64,000 nucleotides of DNA from Temperatibacter sp965603205 (GTDB lineage: Bacteria; Pseudomonadota; Alphaproteobacteria; Sphingomonadales; Kordiimonadaceae), in assembly GCA_965603205.1 (NCBI GenBank), contig CBFDCC010000013.1:11382-75381 (forward strand), given 5' to 3'. Of the stretch, positions 17,683-26,539 are shown in pieces. Below the pieces are notes generated by a model that did not search any database, was not told the origin of the DNA, and saw only the letters and a list, made by a program, of their open reading frames with translations. Position numbers and translations under genes: made by a program. Position 1 is the first letter of the stretch, and every line of letters starts with the position of its first letter.

Positions 17683-18294
17683 ATGGAACAAATCACAAAG
17701 CCACCTCATGATATTTTTGAGCAGTTGATCACTGCTTGGAAGGCGTGGCCCCGTGAAGATCATGCATTACTCCCCTCACGGCAAAGCATTAGCCCTAAGG
17801 ACCTTGGTAAAATCCTACCCTATGTAATTCTTTTAGAAGACAAGGGCCGCGGTATAATTGAATACTGCCTCGTTGGTGAGCAGATCAAAATTTTATATGG
17901 CGCCAATTTAAAAGGCATCACAACTGAACATGACCAACCGACTAACGTTAATCAGGTGGAGCTTCAACGTTCATTAATCATGGGCATGGTCGAGCATCAA
18001 AATGGTATGATCGCCACGCGAAAGATCAATCATTCATGGGGTAACGGTTGGCTTTATTCCACATGCTGCTTACCACTGAGCGATGGTGATGGAAATCTGA
18101 AATATTATCTAATTGCTGGAAAATTAATGCAACCAGAAAGTTACAAGGCCAGCGACTGGAGCCTTGCTAATACTTTTCGTTTAGCCCACACAACCATCAT
18201 ATCTGTTGAACGCCTAGACCTAGGGAATGGAGCCTACGACCTCATCAGCAAAAACCCTGGCGATGTTGAAGATTTAGGCGTTAGAATAATCTAA
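17683..18294 (+). CDS. PAS_5-type domain protein
   Basis: A 203-aa soluble protein of the alphaproteobacterial PAS_5-like group. Typical are an N-terminal W..WPR, LPSRQSISPKDLGKILPYV, EYCLVGEQI and a later YSTCCLPLSDGDGN segment. No output domain is attached, so it may be a stand-alone sensor or adaptor. A second, divergent member lies at 44534-45208. CTACAGGGAATTT before the ATG serves as ribosome binding site. Ligand unknown. Confidence 0.78.
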   Translation: MEQITKPPHDIFEQLITAWKAWPREDHALLPSRQSISPKDLGKILPYVILLEDKGRGIIEYCLVGEQIKILYGANLKGITTEHDQPTNVNQVELQRSLIMGMVEHQNGMIATRKINHSWGNGWLYSTCCLPLSDGDGNLKYYLIAGKLMQPESYKASDWSLANTFRLAHTTIISVERLDLGNGAYDLISKNPGDVEDLGVRII

Positions 18295-18304
18295 GTGAAT
18301 GGGC

Positions 18305-18847
18305 CTACCGCTCTTGTTCCATATTAAAGGCGATTTCAGACGCTGTCATTTGGAACCCAAGCAATAATTCATAGTCATAACGACGCGCTTGAGATAGAGA
18401 CGGAATTAACTGGGTCAGTGATTGCGATACCACTGCACGACCATCGCTATTAAAAGATAGCGTAAGTGGGTAACGTTTTTTCGTTACAATCTGACTGTTA
18501 TCCTTAAGAATTACGGCAAAATACTCAACATCTACACTGCTTCCAGTTAATGCTGGACCAGACAAAGCTGCTACTTCAAAAGTAACGAGGCTATTCACAC
18601 CACTTTGATCACTTTCTGTACAGGATGTATCGATATTCACAATAGTGGCTGTAAAGACAACATCCTCAGCACGTTGCAGATCACCATTTAGGCGTGTCAT
18701 CGAGCCAACATCACCAACCACAGCCACCGCAGGGCAATGAGAACGCGTTACTTCTAGTGGATTATTGCTTGAACATGACGCTAAGGAAACCCCAATAGCT
18801 GCCACAGCTAAAAGATTTTTAAGCTTTGTCGACTTCAGTAATGACAT
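18305..18847 (-). CDS. Putative outer-membrane lipoprotein
   Basis: About 180 aa with a lipoprotein signal: hydrophobic LLAVAAIGVSLASC with lipobox LASC. Not otherwise recognised. The mature part contains a beta-rich region with two further cysteines. The frame opens at 18955, but AAGGA six bases before the ATG at 18847 and the correct lipoprotein signal fix the start there. It converges with the PAS_5 gene and ends 10 bp from it. Confidence 0.75.
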   Translation of the reverse strand: MSLLKSTKLKNLLAVAAIGVSLASCSSNNPLEVTRSHCPAVAVVGDVGSMTRLNGDLQRAEDVVFTATIVNIDTSCTESDQSGVNSLVTFEVAALSGPALTGSSVDVEYFAVILKDNSQIVTKKRYPLTLSFNSDGRAVVSQSLTQLIPSLSQARRYDYELLLGFQMTASEIAFNMEQER

Positions 18848-19122
18848 TTTTATCCTTTCACAGACATTGGTCAGCGGCCCTAACATCATAAATATCGTAG
18901 TTACAACAAGGCCTGTATTTCGCGCGATCATAAGTAGTTCATAACCAAAGGGCAAGAGCTAACATGCAGATTTTATAATCATGAATTAAGGCAATTTCAG
19001 GGACTTTAAAATTTACTTAATACGCACATACCTGCATCCTAGTATTTCTAGACAAATGTCACATAATGGTTAACATCAAACCTGAGATTTTATGTAATAT
19101 ATTTTAATGATGGATGACAACT

Positions 19123-19572
19123 ATGCGCGCCCTTATACAACGCACCTCCAACGCCAGTGTCGATATAGACGGCGTTACTGCCGGCAAAGCAACAGGGGCG
19201 GGCTTAATGATTTTACTATGTGCAATGGAAGGGGACACCAAGGCTGAAGCAGAATTTTTAGCAGGTAAAATATCCAAACTACGCATATTTCCTGATGAAA
19301 AGAAGAAACCTAATCTATCGGTGAAAGATATTGGTGGTTCAGCGCTGGCGATCAGTCAATTTACGCTATCCGCCAACTGGAAAAAGGGGAACAGGCCCAG
19401 TTACATAAGCGCCGCCGAGCCAGAACTGGCCTCAAACTTGTATGACTATTTCTGTGAGCAACTGATTACAGCGGGTGTGCCATGCGAAAAAGGCGTCTTT
19501 GGCGCATCGATGCAAGTATCACTAACAAATGATGGTCCCTTTACCATTTGGATGGATACCAATGATGCCTAA
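19123..19572 (+). CDS. dtd: D-aminoacyl-tRNA deacylase
   Basis: Hydrolyses D-aminoacyl-tRNA to free tRNA and D-amino acid. About 149 aa, the family length. Seen: MRALIQRTSNASVDIDG at the start, the catalytic-site SQFTLSA and near the C-terminus NDGPFTIW, corresponding to the two conserved motifs (SQFTL and NxGPVT) that form the active site across the dimer. Start at 19123 fits the family; ATG at 19114 in frame is possible. It overlaps the next gene by 8 nt, so the two are coupled. Confidence 0.95.
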   Translation: MRALIQRTSNASVDIDGVTAGKATGAGLMILLCAMEGDTKAEAEFLAGKISKLRIFPDEKKKPNLSVKDIGGSALAISQFTLSANWKKGNRPSYISAAEPELASNLYDYFCEQLITAGVPCEKGVFGASMQVSLTNDGPFTIWMDTNDA

Positions 19573-20167
19573 TATCACTTTAATGACCTCAGCGACATGT
19601 CCATTTGGCATGCGGTATCAATTGCTGATGCAGCATTTTGACATTCACTATTCATTAGACCAAACTCATGAATTGACAAACATTAACTATGACGGGCAAC
19701 TCCATATTACCCCGCAAGCCATTTTGGCTTGTATTCTACAAATAGCAGGGCATAGCATATCAAAGGAAACGCTCGTCTCTTTATCGCCACTACTGGCGCT
19801 TGTTGATAAGATAACATTAGGACAACAAAATTTAATCTCAGCACCTACGGCTGCAAATTTTGAGAATATCTGGGGCGCTATCAGTGATAATATCGAACAG
19901 CTATCTGCTTTAAAATCACAAAAACCCTATTTCGATAGTGATATCATTGGTATTGCTGATTTTGCGATTACACCCTTCTTCTTATATCAAGTGGCTATCG
20001 ATGCATTATATAGTCATCCATTACTAGATCCTCATCCCAATTTAAAAGCCTGGTCAGATAGGCTTATGCACCAACAAGCGATACACACTATATTGCGTGA
20101 TGGGTTTCCTGAACAATTAATAAGATTGATAGAAAAATCTGAGAGTCATTTATCCACATTAGGTTAG
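19565..20167 (+). CDS. Glutathione S-transferase-like protein
   Basis: About 200 aa. N-terminal thioredoxin-like start MPNITLMTSATCPFGMRYQL resembles GST N-domains, and the C-terminal half (IADFAITPFFLYQV, then HPNLKAWSDRLM) is the usual GST C-domain. The middle of the N-domain is poorly conserved. Start ATG at 19565 lies inside the last codons of dtd, indicating translational coupling. Substrate unknown. Its 3' end overlaps the convergent gene at 20159 by 9 bp. Confidence 0.75.
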   Translation: MPNITLMTSATCPFGMRYQLLMQHFDIHYSLDQTHELTNINYDGQLHITPQAILACILQIAGHSISKETLVSLSPLLALVDKITLGQQNLISAPTAANFENIWGAISDNIEQLSALKSQKPYFDSDIIGIADFAITPFFLYQVAIDALYSHPLLDPHPNLKAWSDRLMHQQAIHTILRDGFPEQLIRLIEKSESHLSTLG

Positions 20168-20869
20168 GTATTTCACCGCTATCTTATAACCCCTATCGCC
20201 TTCGTAATAGCTAGAATGTACAACGGTTCGATTGTTGAAGATACAAAGCTCTCCGATACCATCAGCCGCGTCCCAACGCTGCTCTAATATTATAGAAGAT
20301 GTTAACTTCTGGATATTCTCATCACTAAATAGAATCGAACTTCTAGAAGGATTATACTCACCTAATCCTTCTTTAGCAGCTTGGGAGATAGCCGCCTGAT
20401 AACTTACAATCAGAGAGGAAGACCCCCTTGGTTTAAAATGCTCAGCATCTTTAGGGTCGCGAATGAATAAAGAATATTGATTATCAAATCGGGGGCTACG
20501 ATCCGTATGGAAGGTTAGACTAGGGAAAATATTTTTTTGTAAAATTTCACCAGCGCCTTTCAAAGCACCAACATTGCGCATGGAAACAAAACCAAATACA
20601 TCGATCAAATCCTTAATGGATTGATCCAAGCATGCATTTTTGTATATGGTTAAGTCCGTATGCTGTTTATATTCAATGCAAACGCCTAAATGCACAAAAT
20701 CTTGGTAACGAGGGCCATCACCATCGGTAATATTATAATGCTTACTGACATTCTGGTGATAATGCGGAATAAGGAGTTTGGCCGTGAAGGGACCTAGATT
20801 GAGGATACCATTAGGATTTCTTAATAAATATTCAATTATCTGCTTACTAGAAAAAATAACAGCACCCAC
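20159..20869 (-). CDS. Putative Fe(II)/2-oxoglutarate-dependent oxygenase (TauD/TfdA-like)
   Basis: 236 aa. Pattern suggests the TauD/TfdA-type double-stranded beta helix: GFVSMRNV (93-100), the HxD iron motif FHTDRS (H121, D123), the distal His in FNNRTVVHSS (H218) and a following Arg (R226) that would bind 2-oxoglutarate. These residues and their order are seen; the fold is inference. The open frame starts with GTG at 20869, two bases after the stop of the Cys-rich gene upstream, so both form one operon. Substrate unknown. Confidence 0.6.
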   Translation of the reverse strand: MGAVIFSSKQIIEYLLRNPNGILNLGPFTAKLLIPHYHQNVSKHYNITDGDGPRYQDFVHLGVCIEYKQHTDLTIYKNACLDQSIKDLIDVFGFVSMRNVGALKGAGEILQKNIFPSLTFHTDRSPRFDNQYSLFIRDPKDAEHFKPRGSSSLIVSYQAAISQAAKEGLGEYNPSRSSILFSDENIQKLTSSIILEQRWDAADGIGELCIFNNRTVVHSSYYEGDRGYKIAVKYLT

Positions 20870-20870
20870 A

Positions 20871-21455
20871 CTATCTCAACTTTTCATTTAATTCATAAGC
20901 GCGGCTAGTTACCAATTTAAACAAATTTTCTGAAAGAAGGCCAATATCTTCTTGAAGTTTTATAAGTTGATGCTCCTCATTTTCACTAGCAGGTTCTAGG
21001 GAATACATGGTGTCGAATGATGCATCTGCGATGGCAACAAGTTTAATTTCCCATGCGGCATTTAATTTGCGCGAAAAAGCAAAGCTCTGAATAGCGTCAT
21101 TAAGCATGCGTACATAAATATCAGATGTTGTATAAAACCAAACGCGCGGCAACTTCCATAGTTTCCCATCAGCGCCTAAATGCCCCTGACAAGACCAACA
21201 AGGCGTGTAAAACCCCATTCGTTTTAGCTCAAACACCAATGGTGCAATTTTAATGTCTAATGGATAGTCGTCACCGTCGCTTGATAGCATAGCAGGCGCT
21301 TTACCACAGTCACGGCGGCACGGAGAACCGTCACAAAAGGAACACTCATCCCTGCAGATGTTTTCTAACTGAGGCTGCAGATGAAGAGCCTTATCTACTT
21401 TATCCAAAACTGAATTTTGCTCTTCGCTCGAGGTAGATCGCGTTGAAATCCTCAT
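20871..21455 (-). CDS. Cys-rich putative metal-binding protein, unknown family
   Basis: Not recognised. 194 aa with seven clustered cysteines: C34-x3-C38-x2-C41-x4-C46-x3-C50, and C86-x2-C89-x2-H92 in FYTPCWSCQGH. The C-terminal half is alpha-helical and charged. The first cluster has CxxxCxxC spacing as in radical SAM proteins, but the chain is too short for that fold; a zinc or Fe-S site is more likely. It is cotranscribed with the putative 2OG oxygenase downstream. A TTAA-N7-TTAA site lies about 100 bp upstream. Confidence 0.65.
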   Translation of the reverse strand: MRISTRSTSSEEQNSVLDKVDKALHLQPQLENICRDECSFCDGSPCRRDCGKAPAMLSSDGDDYPLDIKIAPLVFELKRMGFYTPCWSCQGHLGADGKLWKLPRVWFYTTSDIYVRMLNDAIQSFAFSRKLNAAWEIKLVAIADASFDTMYSLEPASENEEHQLIKLQEDIGLLSENLFKLVTSRAYELNEKLR

Positions 21456-21556
21456 TATAAAGTCCTTAAATATTGTCTTAAAATTGGCGGATTAGAAATA
21501 TAAGTTTTATTAAATATAGGGTACCGATAATAATTATTAGTATAAGCAAAGTAAGG

Positions 21557-21571
21557 TTAACAATAAGTTAA
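21557..21571 (-). promoter_or_regulatory. CtrA-type site TTAA-N7-TTAA
   Basis: TTAA (21557-21560), CAATAAG, TTAA (21568-21571), about 100 bp upstream of the Cys-rich gene. It matches the consensus of the cell-cycle regulator CtrA. AT-rich DNA can give it by chance. Confidence 0.4.
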
Positions 21572-21590
21572 CGAGATAATATTCATAAAA

Positions 21591-21616
21591 TAAAGGGCTG
21601 CAAAAGCAGCCCTTTA
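21591..21616 (-). terminator. Terminator of the M20 peptidase gene
   Basis: A perfect 11-bp stem TAAAGGGCTGC / GCAGCCCTTTA around AAAA, followed on the minus strand by TTTTA. Confidence 0.9.
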
Positions 21617-21644
21617 TTAATATAGTCATCTAAATACCTAAGCT

Positions 21645-22943
21645 CTATTTATTGTCGTGTAGCCATTTCATGGCTAGACTACTTAAGGCTTTCACGCCTA
21701 CAGGTAATGCTTTGTCATTGACATAAAAATAAGGTGAATGATTAGACGCAGGGTTGGTATCTCCGTCCTTAGCCACACCTAATATAAGAAACAGGCCTGG
21801 CACTTTTTTCTGGAAGTATGAAAAATCTTCTGCGCCCATCCATGGCTTCATATCAACGGCTTTGCCACCAACTGAAATTTCATCAAGCAAAGGTCTCATA
21901 TTTGCTGACAAATCGGGATCATTATAGGTGACACCGTAACCATACTTAATTTCCACTTCAGCTGTCGCACCAAAGCTTTCAGCCACCATTTCCGCTGTAC
22001 GTTTAACCCGTGCATGGACGTCAGGTCTCATATCCATATCCAATGTTCGAATAGTGCCTGTCATCACGACTTCTTCAGGGATAATGTTACCACGATTACC
22101 GCCATTGATGGACCCAATAGTAACCACCGCTGGCGCGTTTGAAATATCAAGTTGTCTGCTGACAATAGACTGTAAACTATTGATAATTTGCGCTGATACG
22201 GTAATGGGATCAACACCTAACCAAGGCGATGAACCATGAGCTTGTCTGCCCTTAACTTTTATATAAATACTATCTGACGCCGCTAATATACCTTCAGGCT
22301 TATAGGCGATGACACCAGCAGGCGCTGGCGATACATGTAAACCAAAAGCAGCCTTAGGCGCATCAGGGCCATCCATAACACCTTCTTTAATCATCAATTG
22401 AGCGCCGCCTTCTTCACCCTCAGGCGGGCCTTCCTCAGCTGGCTGGAAGAAAAACTTAACAGTGCCCGGAATTTCATCCTTCATGCCTGCTAATACTTCT
22501 GCAACTCCCATGAGGATTGAAATATGAGCATCATGACCACAAGCGTGCATCACACCCGTTTTCCTACCGCGCCAATCAACCGTTACTTTTGACGCAAAAG
22601 ACAGTCCTGTTTTTTCAGTCACAGGCAAGGCGTCGATATCAGCGCGTAGCATAACAACCGATCCTTCTTTGCCACCGCGCAATGTGCCTACGACACCCGT
22701 ATGTGCCACACCGGTTTGTACTTCAATGCCTAGTGATTTTAGATGTTCTGCAATTTTTGCTGCTGTTTTAAATTCACGATTTCCAAGCTCTGGGTTGGCG
22801 TGAAAATGATGACGCCATTTAATCACTTTTGGATTAACCGCCTCAACGCCTGCTGCGACTGAAGCTTTCCAGTCATCACTTGCCGTCACTGGCGTGGTTA
22901 ACATTGCACCTGTTAATAATACTGCTTTTAGAATGGTATTCAC
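21645..22943 (-). CDS. Exported M20-family amidohydrolase
   Basis: 432 aa, M20 metallopeptidase/amidohydrolase (hippurate hydrolase, IAA-amino acid hydrolase type) with an N-terminal signal peptide (to about residue 22). Seen: metal ligands in HACGHDAHI and PAEEGPPEGEEGG, a dimerisation domain in the middle (KVKGRQAHGSSPW), and MGAEDFSYFQKKVPG near the end. It would remove N-acyl groups from amino acids or peptides in the periplasm. GTG start with GGGAGAG before it. Next gene on the strand is the MFS transporter, which could import or export its substrate. Confidence 0.92.
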   Translation of the reverse strand: MNTILKAVLLTGAMLTTPVTASDDWKASVAAGVEAVNPKVIKWRHHFHANPELGNREFKTAAKIAEHLKSLGIEVQTGVAHTGVVGTLRGGKEGSVVMLRADIDALPVTEKTGLSFASKVTVDWRGRKTGVMHACGHDAHISILMGVAEVLAGMKDEIPGTVKFFFQPAEEGPPEGEEGGAQLMIKEGVMDGPDAPKAAFGLHVSPAPAGVIAYKPEGILAASDSIYIKVKGRQAHGSSPWLGVDPITVSAQIINSLQSIVSRQLDISNAPAVVTIGSINGGNRGNIIPEEVVMTGTIRTLDMDMRPDVHARVKRTAEMVAESFGATAEVEIKYGYGVTYNDPDLSANMRPLLDEISVGGKAVDMKPWMGAEDFSYFQKKVPGLFLILGVAKDGDTNPASNHSPYFYVNDKALPVGVKALSSLAMKWLHDNK

Positions 22944-23022
22944 TATATCTCTCCCTCTTTTCTAAAATCATAAGATAGTGATCAGAAGTAAATGGCAAGT
23001 TCAAAGATATATCAGTCAGCTT

Positions 23023-24216
23023 TTATGTCTTTTTTATCGACCACGAAAATTCATTGTCCTTACTTGGATGGCGCGGCACAAGCAGTGACAGCAATAGCGA
23101 CATAACAGACATTGCTGCCCCCGCCCAAAATACATAAGCTGGCGACTGGGACCACAAATACGTACCAAAAAGCACTGGGATAAATACCGCCGCAATATGA
23201 TTGATTGAGAAACTAACACTCGTCGTTGCTGCAATGTCTGCGGGGTCAGCGATTTTTTGCAAATATGTTTTTTGCGCTATGGCGAATGAGAAAAACAGAT
23301 GATCAACCACATATAATACAGCAGCTACATTAGCGTCTTCGACGACAGCGTAAGCTGAAAAGACCCCTATAAGCCCAATATATTCAGCTATCAATGCGTT
23401 ACGTTCGCCGAACCGCGCAATCAGCCCACCAAGCTTTGGCGCTGCCCATGTGGTAATCACATAGTTAGCCAGATAAAGCGCGGAAATAGTCGAGGCCGAA
23501 TAGCCAAACTTTTGCACCAACAAAAAGCCAGCGAAAACCACGAAAATCTGACGTCTAGCGCCCCCCACAAAAGTTAACGCATAAAATAGGCTATAACGTT
23601 TTTTAAAAATTAATTTCTTAGTTTGGGGTGTATGGCCGTCGATACGCGGGAAAAGCAACCAGATAGCCAACGCCATAACAACAGTGACGCCGCCACCTAA
23701 TGCATAAAGCCATTTATAAGAAACACCCGCCAACTCTAACAACAACCATATGCCAGCATAAGCAATGATCGAGGCTATAGCTTTGGCTGATATCTGATAA
23801 CCAAGTGATTTTGGGGCTTCCTCTTTACTGAGCCATTGCAGCGATAGCGACATCTGCACAGTCTCATAATAATGAAAACCGATACTCATGATTAAGGTGG
23901 TAATATATAGACCATATTCACTAGGAAAAAACCCTGTAAGAACAACACCTAACCCCAGCAACAACAACGACAACAGTGCAAAAACCTGCTCTCGTAGCAT
24001 CAATAAAATAAACACCGCTGTAAAAGCCAAAAAACCTGGAATTTCACGCACCGACTGAAGAATACCAATTTCTTTACCCGTAAAATTCGCGACCTCAAAT
24101 GTGAAGTTATTAATCAGTGCCATCCAAATAGAAAAGCTAAAGGGCGCAGCACCTGCCATTAAAATCAAGCATACATTTGGTGTTAATAAATTACGTGCTG
24201 CAAGCTTTTGTCTCAT
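23023..24216 (-). CDS. Major facilitator superfamily transporter
   Basis: 397 aa with about 11-12 hydrophobic segments in the usual two halves, cytoplasmic loop near 195-210 (FPRIDGHTPQTKKLIFKKRY). Substrate unknown. It lies 79 bp upstream of the M20 gene on the same strand. Divergent from the M28 peptidase at 24357. Confidence 0.85.
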   Translation of the reverse strand: MRQKLAARNLLTPNVCLILMAGAAPFSFSIWMALINNFTFEVANFTGKEIGILQSVREIPGFLAFTAVFILLMLREQVFALLSLLLLGLGVVLTGFFPSEYGLYITTLIMSIGFHYYETVQMSLSLQWLSKEEAPKSLGYQISAKAIASIIAYAGIWLLLELAGVSYKWLYALGGGVTVVMALAIWLLFPRIDGHTPQTKKLIFKKRYSLFYALTFVGGARRQIFVVFAGFLLVQKFGYSASTISALYLANYVITTWAAPKLGGLIARFGERNALIAEYIGLIGVFSAYAVVEDANVAAVLYVVDHLFFSFAIAQKTYLQKIADPADIAATTSVSFSINHIAAVFIPVLFGTYLWSQSPAYVFWAGAAMSVMSLLLSLLVPRHPSKDNEFSWSIKKT

Positions 24217-24356
24217 GGATACTCCAACCTATGATGTTTGACGCACTTATGAAGGTTGGCTAACTACTTAGCAATAGATTTATTACTCTTGCTCTTGTTA
24301 CCATCGTCTGATTATATCTCGGCAAATGTATATTCATTCAAACTAAAGGATATCCC

Positions 24357-25730
24357 ATGAGAAAATCAATCATAGCAGCTTTGATAGCAACTAGCCTATC
24401 TTTGCCCGCAATAGCTAATGACGTACCGCCAACCGAGCAACCAATCCTGCACAATATTCAAGCCGCCGTATCTGCAGATCGCATTGAAAAGGATATTCGC
24501 AAGCTTGTTAGCTTTGGTACTCGCCACACAATGTCTGATACAAAATCAGATACCCGCGGCATTGGTGCTGCACGACGCTGGATCAAGGCAGAGTTTGAAC
24601 GCATCTCCGCTGACTGTGGGGGGTGCCTTGAGGTATTAGAAATCTCAGAGATGCTTGAGGCAGGCAGCGAGCGTATTTCTAAACAAACAAATATTGTTAA
24701 TATCATTGCAGTGCAGCGCGGCACTAGCGATCCTGACCGTATGGTACTTATGTCTGGTGATATTGATAGTCGTATCTCTGACCCAATGGATTATACCAAT
24801 GATAGCCCGGGTGCCAATGATAATGCATCTGGCATGGCGGGTACTATTGAGGCTGCCCGCGTATTATCACAACATAAATTTGCTGGCTCAATCGTTTACG
24901 CTGGTCTGTCTGGCGAAGAGCAAGGCCTATATGGTGGACGCCGTGTCGCACAATATGCAAAAGCCAATGGCTGGCGTATTAAGGCCGTACTCAATAATGA
25001 TATGATTGGTAATATTGAGGGCATTAACGGCATCATCAACAATACAACAGCTCGCGTCTTTTCTCAGGCGACACCCGCAGATGAGAGTAAAAAAGATGCA
25101 CGTTATCGCCGTTTCCGTGGCGGCGAAGTCGATAGCGCTTCACGTAACATCGCGCGTTACGTTGATCGTATGGCAGATCATTACATCCCTAATCTTGATG
25201 TAATGATGGTATACCGCCTTGATCGTTTTGCCAGAGGAGGCCACCACCGCCCGTTTAATCTGGCAGGCATTCCAGGTGTTCGCATCATGGAAACCAATGA
25301 GCAATATGAGCGCCAACACCAAGACATCCGCACGGAAAATGGCACCGAATACGGTGATGTAATCGAAGGCGTAAACTTCGATTATGCCCGCAAACTAACC
25401 AGCCTTAACGCAGTGACCCTTGCTGGCATGGCGGGTGCCCCAGCTTTTCCAACTGAGGTTAAGATCAAAGGTGCGGTTCGCCCTGATACAACATTATCAT
25501 GGACGCGCCCAACAGGTAAGGCGGCTGAAAACCTTGCTGGCTACCGTATCTATTGGCGCCTAACAACATCTGCCCAGTGGGAAAAATCTATCTATGTAGG
25601 CAATGTTGATACCCACACTTTAAAAAATACCGTGATTGATAACTTCTTCTTTGGCGTAGCCAGTGTTGCAAAAGACGGTGCTGAAAGCCCCGTAGTTTTC
25701 CCCGGTCCGAATGGGTCATTTGGTAAGTAA
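24357..25730 (+). CDS. Exported M28-family metallopeptidase with C-terminal fibronectin-like domain
   Basis: 457 aa: signal peptide (cleavage after AIA, about 20), M28 peptidase domain (about 40-345), and a C-terminal beta domain resembling fibronectin III (about 355-455). M28 marks: DAPGANDNASG-like SPGANDNASGMAGTIEAARV and the catalytic GEEQGLYG. The first zinc ligand, normally HxD, reads D135-x-D137 (GDIDSR). Likely a periplasmic or secreted aminopeptidase. AAAGGATATCCC before the ATG. A terminator follows. Confidence 0.92.
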   Translation: MRKSIIAALIATSLSLPAIANDVPPTEQPILHNIQAAVSADRIEKDIRKLVSFGTRHTMSDTKSDTRGIGAARRWIKAEFERISADCGGCLEVLEISEMLEAGSERISKQTNIVNIIAVQRGTSDPDRMVLMSGDIDSRISDPMDYTNDSPGANDNASGMAGTIEAARVLSQHKFAGSIVYAGLSGEEQGLYGGRRVAQYAKANGWRIKAVLNNDMIGNIEGINGIINNTTARVFSQATPADESKKDARYRRFRGGEVDSASRNIARYVDRMADHYIPNLDVMMVYRLDRFARGGHHRPFNLAGIPGVRIMETNEQYERQHQDIRTENGTEYGDVIEGVNFDYARKLTSLNAVTLAGMAGAPAFPTEVKIKGAVRPDTTLSWTRPTGKAAENLAGYRIYWRLTTSAQWEKSIYVGNVDTHTLKNTVIDNFFFGVASVAKDGAESPVVFPGPNGSFGK

Positions 25731-25759
25731 GCCACTAAATACTAACAGAAAAGTAATGC

Positions 25760-25805
25760 TTAAGCCTCCAACCACGCATATGCGCAGTTGGGGGCTTAAC
25801 TTTTT
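25760..25805 (+). terminator. Terminator of the M28 peptidase gene
   Basis: TTAAGCCTCCAAC (25760-25772) pairs with GTTGGGGGCTTAA (25787-25799) with one G-T pair, followed by CTTTTTC. Confidence 0.9.
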
Positions 25806-25908
25806 CTTAAGCATATATGGTATTTAAAAATCAAGTTGGCCCAGATTTTGCTCATATAGCGATACTAGACAGATTTTATCTTTAATTGGTACGGAGGATA
25901 AAAATTTG

Positions 25909-25980
25909 GTGATCAAAAATATGATCACCTACTTGTTTAGGTGTATTTGTGAGGAGCAAGAAAGGCAAACAGTAAAATGA
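25909..25980 (+). CDS. Candidate 23-aa leader ORF overlapping the receiver gene
   Basis: GTG at 25909, 11 bases after GGAGG (25893-25897), reads 23 codons to a TGA at 25978-25980 that overlaps the ATG of the receiver gene (ATGA). An in-frame ATG lies at 25921. The receiver gene has only a weak ribosome binding site of its own. A perfect inverted repeat GGTGATCA-N6-TGATCACC (25908-25929) covers the leader start. Coding is uncertain. Confidence 0.35.
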   Translation: MIKNMITYLFRCICEEQERQTVK

Positions 25981-26465
25981 CTGAATTAAAATTACCGCCC
26001 ATTAACGCATTAATTTGTATGCATAATAATCAAGTTGCTAACCCTATTCAGCAGTATTTAGCTAAATCGGGCGCAAGAAAAGTATCTATAGCCGATAGTC
26101 AAACACAAGTCAGATATGCACTAAAGCATAATCATTATGACTTTTATATGATTGAACAAAACCTGCCCGGTATTAAAGGCATAGAGTTATACGAATATTT
26201 AAAAATTACTGACCAAGTTGATGATGATACAGTGGCCATGCTATGCATGACAGATCCATCAGCCAGTGATATCAAAAAAGCAAAAGAGCTTGGTGTTAAA
26301 AGTATTATTGCTCCACCCTTTACTATTAAGAAAATCCAAGAGCAGATGCTACGTATGTATGGTCAAAAACATACGCATTTCCCATCTAAGCCACCGCTTA
26401 GCCCCTATAAAGAACAGATAGCCGCTGCTATGCGCGCAGAACGAATTAGTCGCCCTATTAACTAG
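25977..26465 (+). CDS. Stand-alone degenerate receiver (REC-like) protein
   Basis: 162 aa with receiver-fold character (about 8-130) and a short tail. The pattern DFYMIEQNLPGIKG aligns with the phospho-acceptor loop, with E60 in place of Asp; the N-terminal acidic pair is missing (LICMHNN) and the conserved Lys is lost (IIAPPF), while the Thr of LCMTD is kept. It is therefore unlikely to be phosphorylated and may act as a constitutive adaptor. No kinase is adjacent. Its start overlaps a possible leader ORF. Confidence 0.75.
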   Translation: MTELKLPPINALICMHNNQVANPIQQYLAKSGARKVSIADSQTQVRYALKHNHYDFYMIEQNLPGIKGIELYEYLKITDQVDDDTVAMLCMTDPSASDIKKAKELGVKSIIAPPFTIKKIQEQMLRMYGQKHTHFPSKPPLSPYKEQIAAAMRAERISRPIN

Positions 26466-26497
26466 ATTAACTAACCTTGGGGGTTCCTCATAAATAA

Positions 26498-26534
26498 TTG
26501 GAACGTGCTCTATAAGGCGCGTTCCAACTGTATT
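26498..26534. terminator. Hairpin terminator between converging genes
   Basis: TTGGAACGTGC (26498-26508) pairs with GCGCGTTCCAA (26517-26527) including one G-T pair, then CTGTATTTT. It serves the receiver gene and perhaps the gene at 26540. Confidence 0.7.
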
Positions 26535-26539
26535 TTGGC

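Noticed and set aside
24227..24262. CCAACC...GGTTGG inverted repeat ahead of the MFS gene
   Set aside because: Arms of six bases with a 24-base gap are expected by chance in a window of this size.
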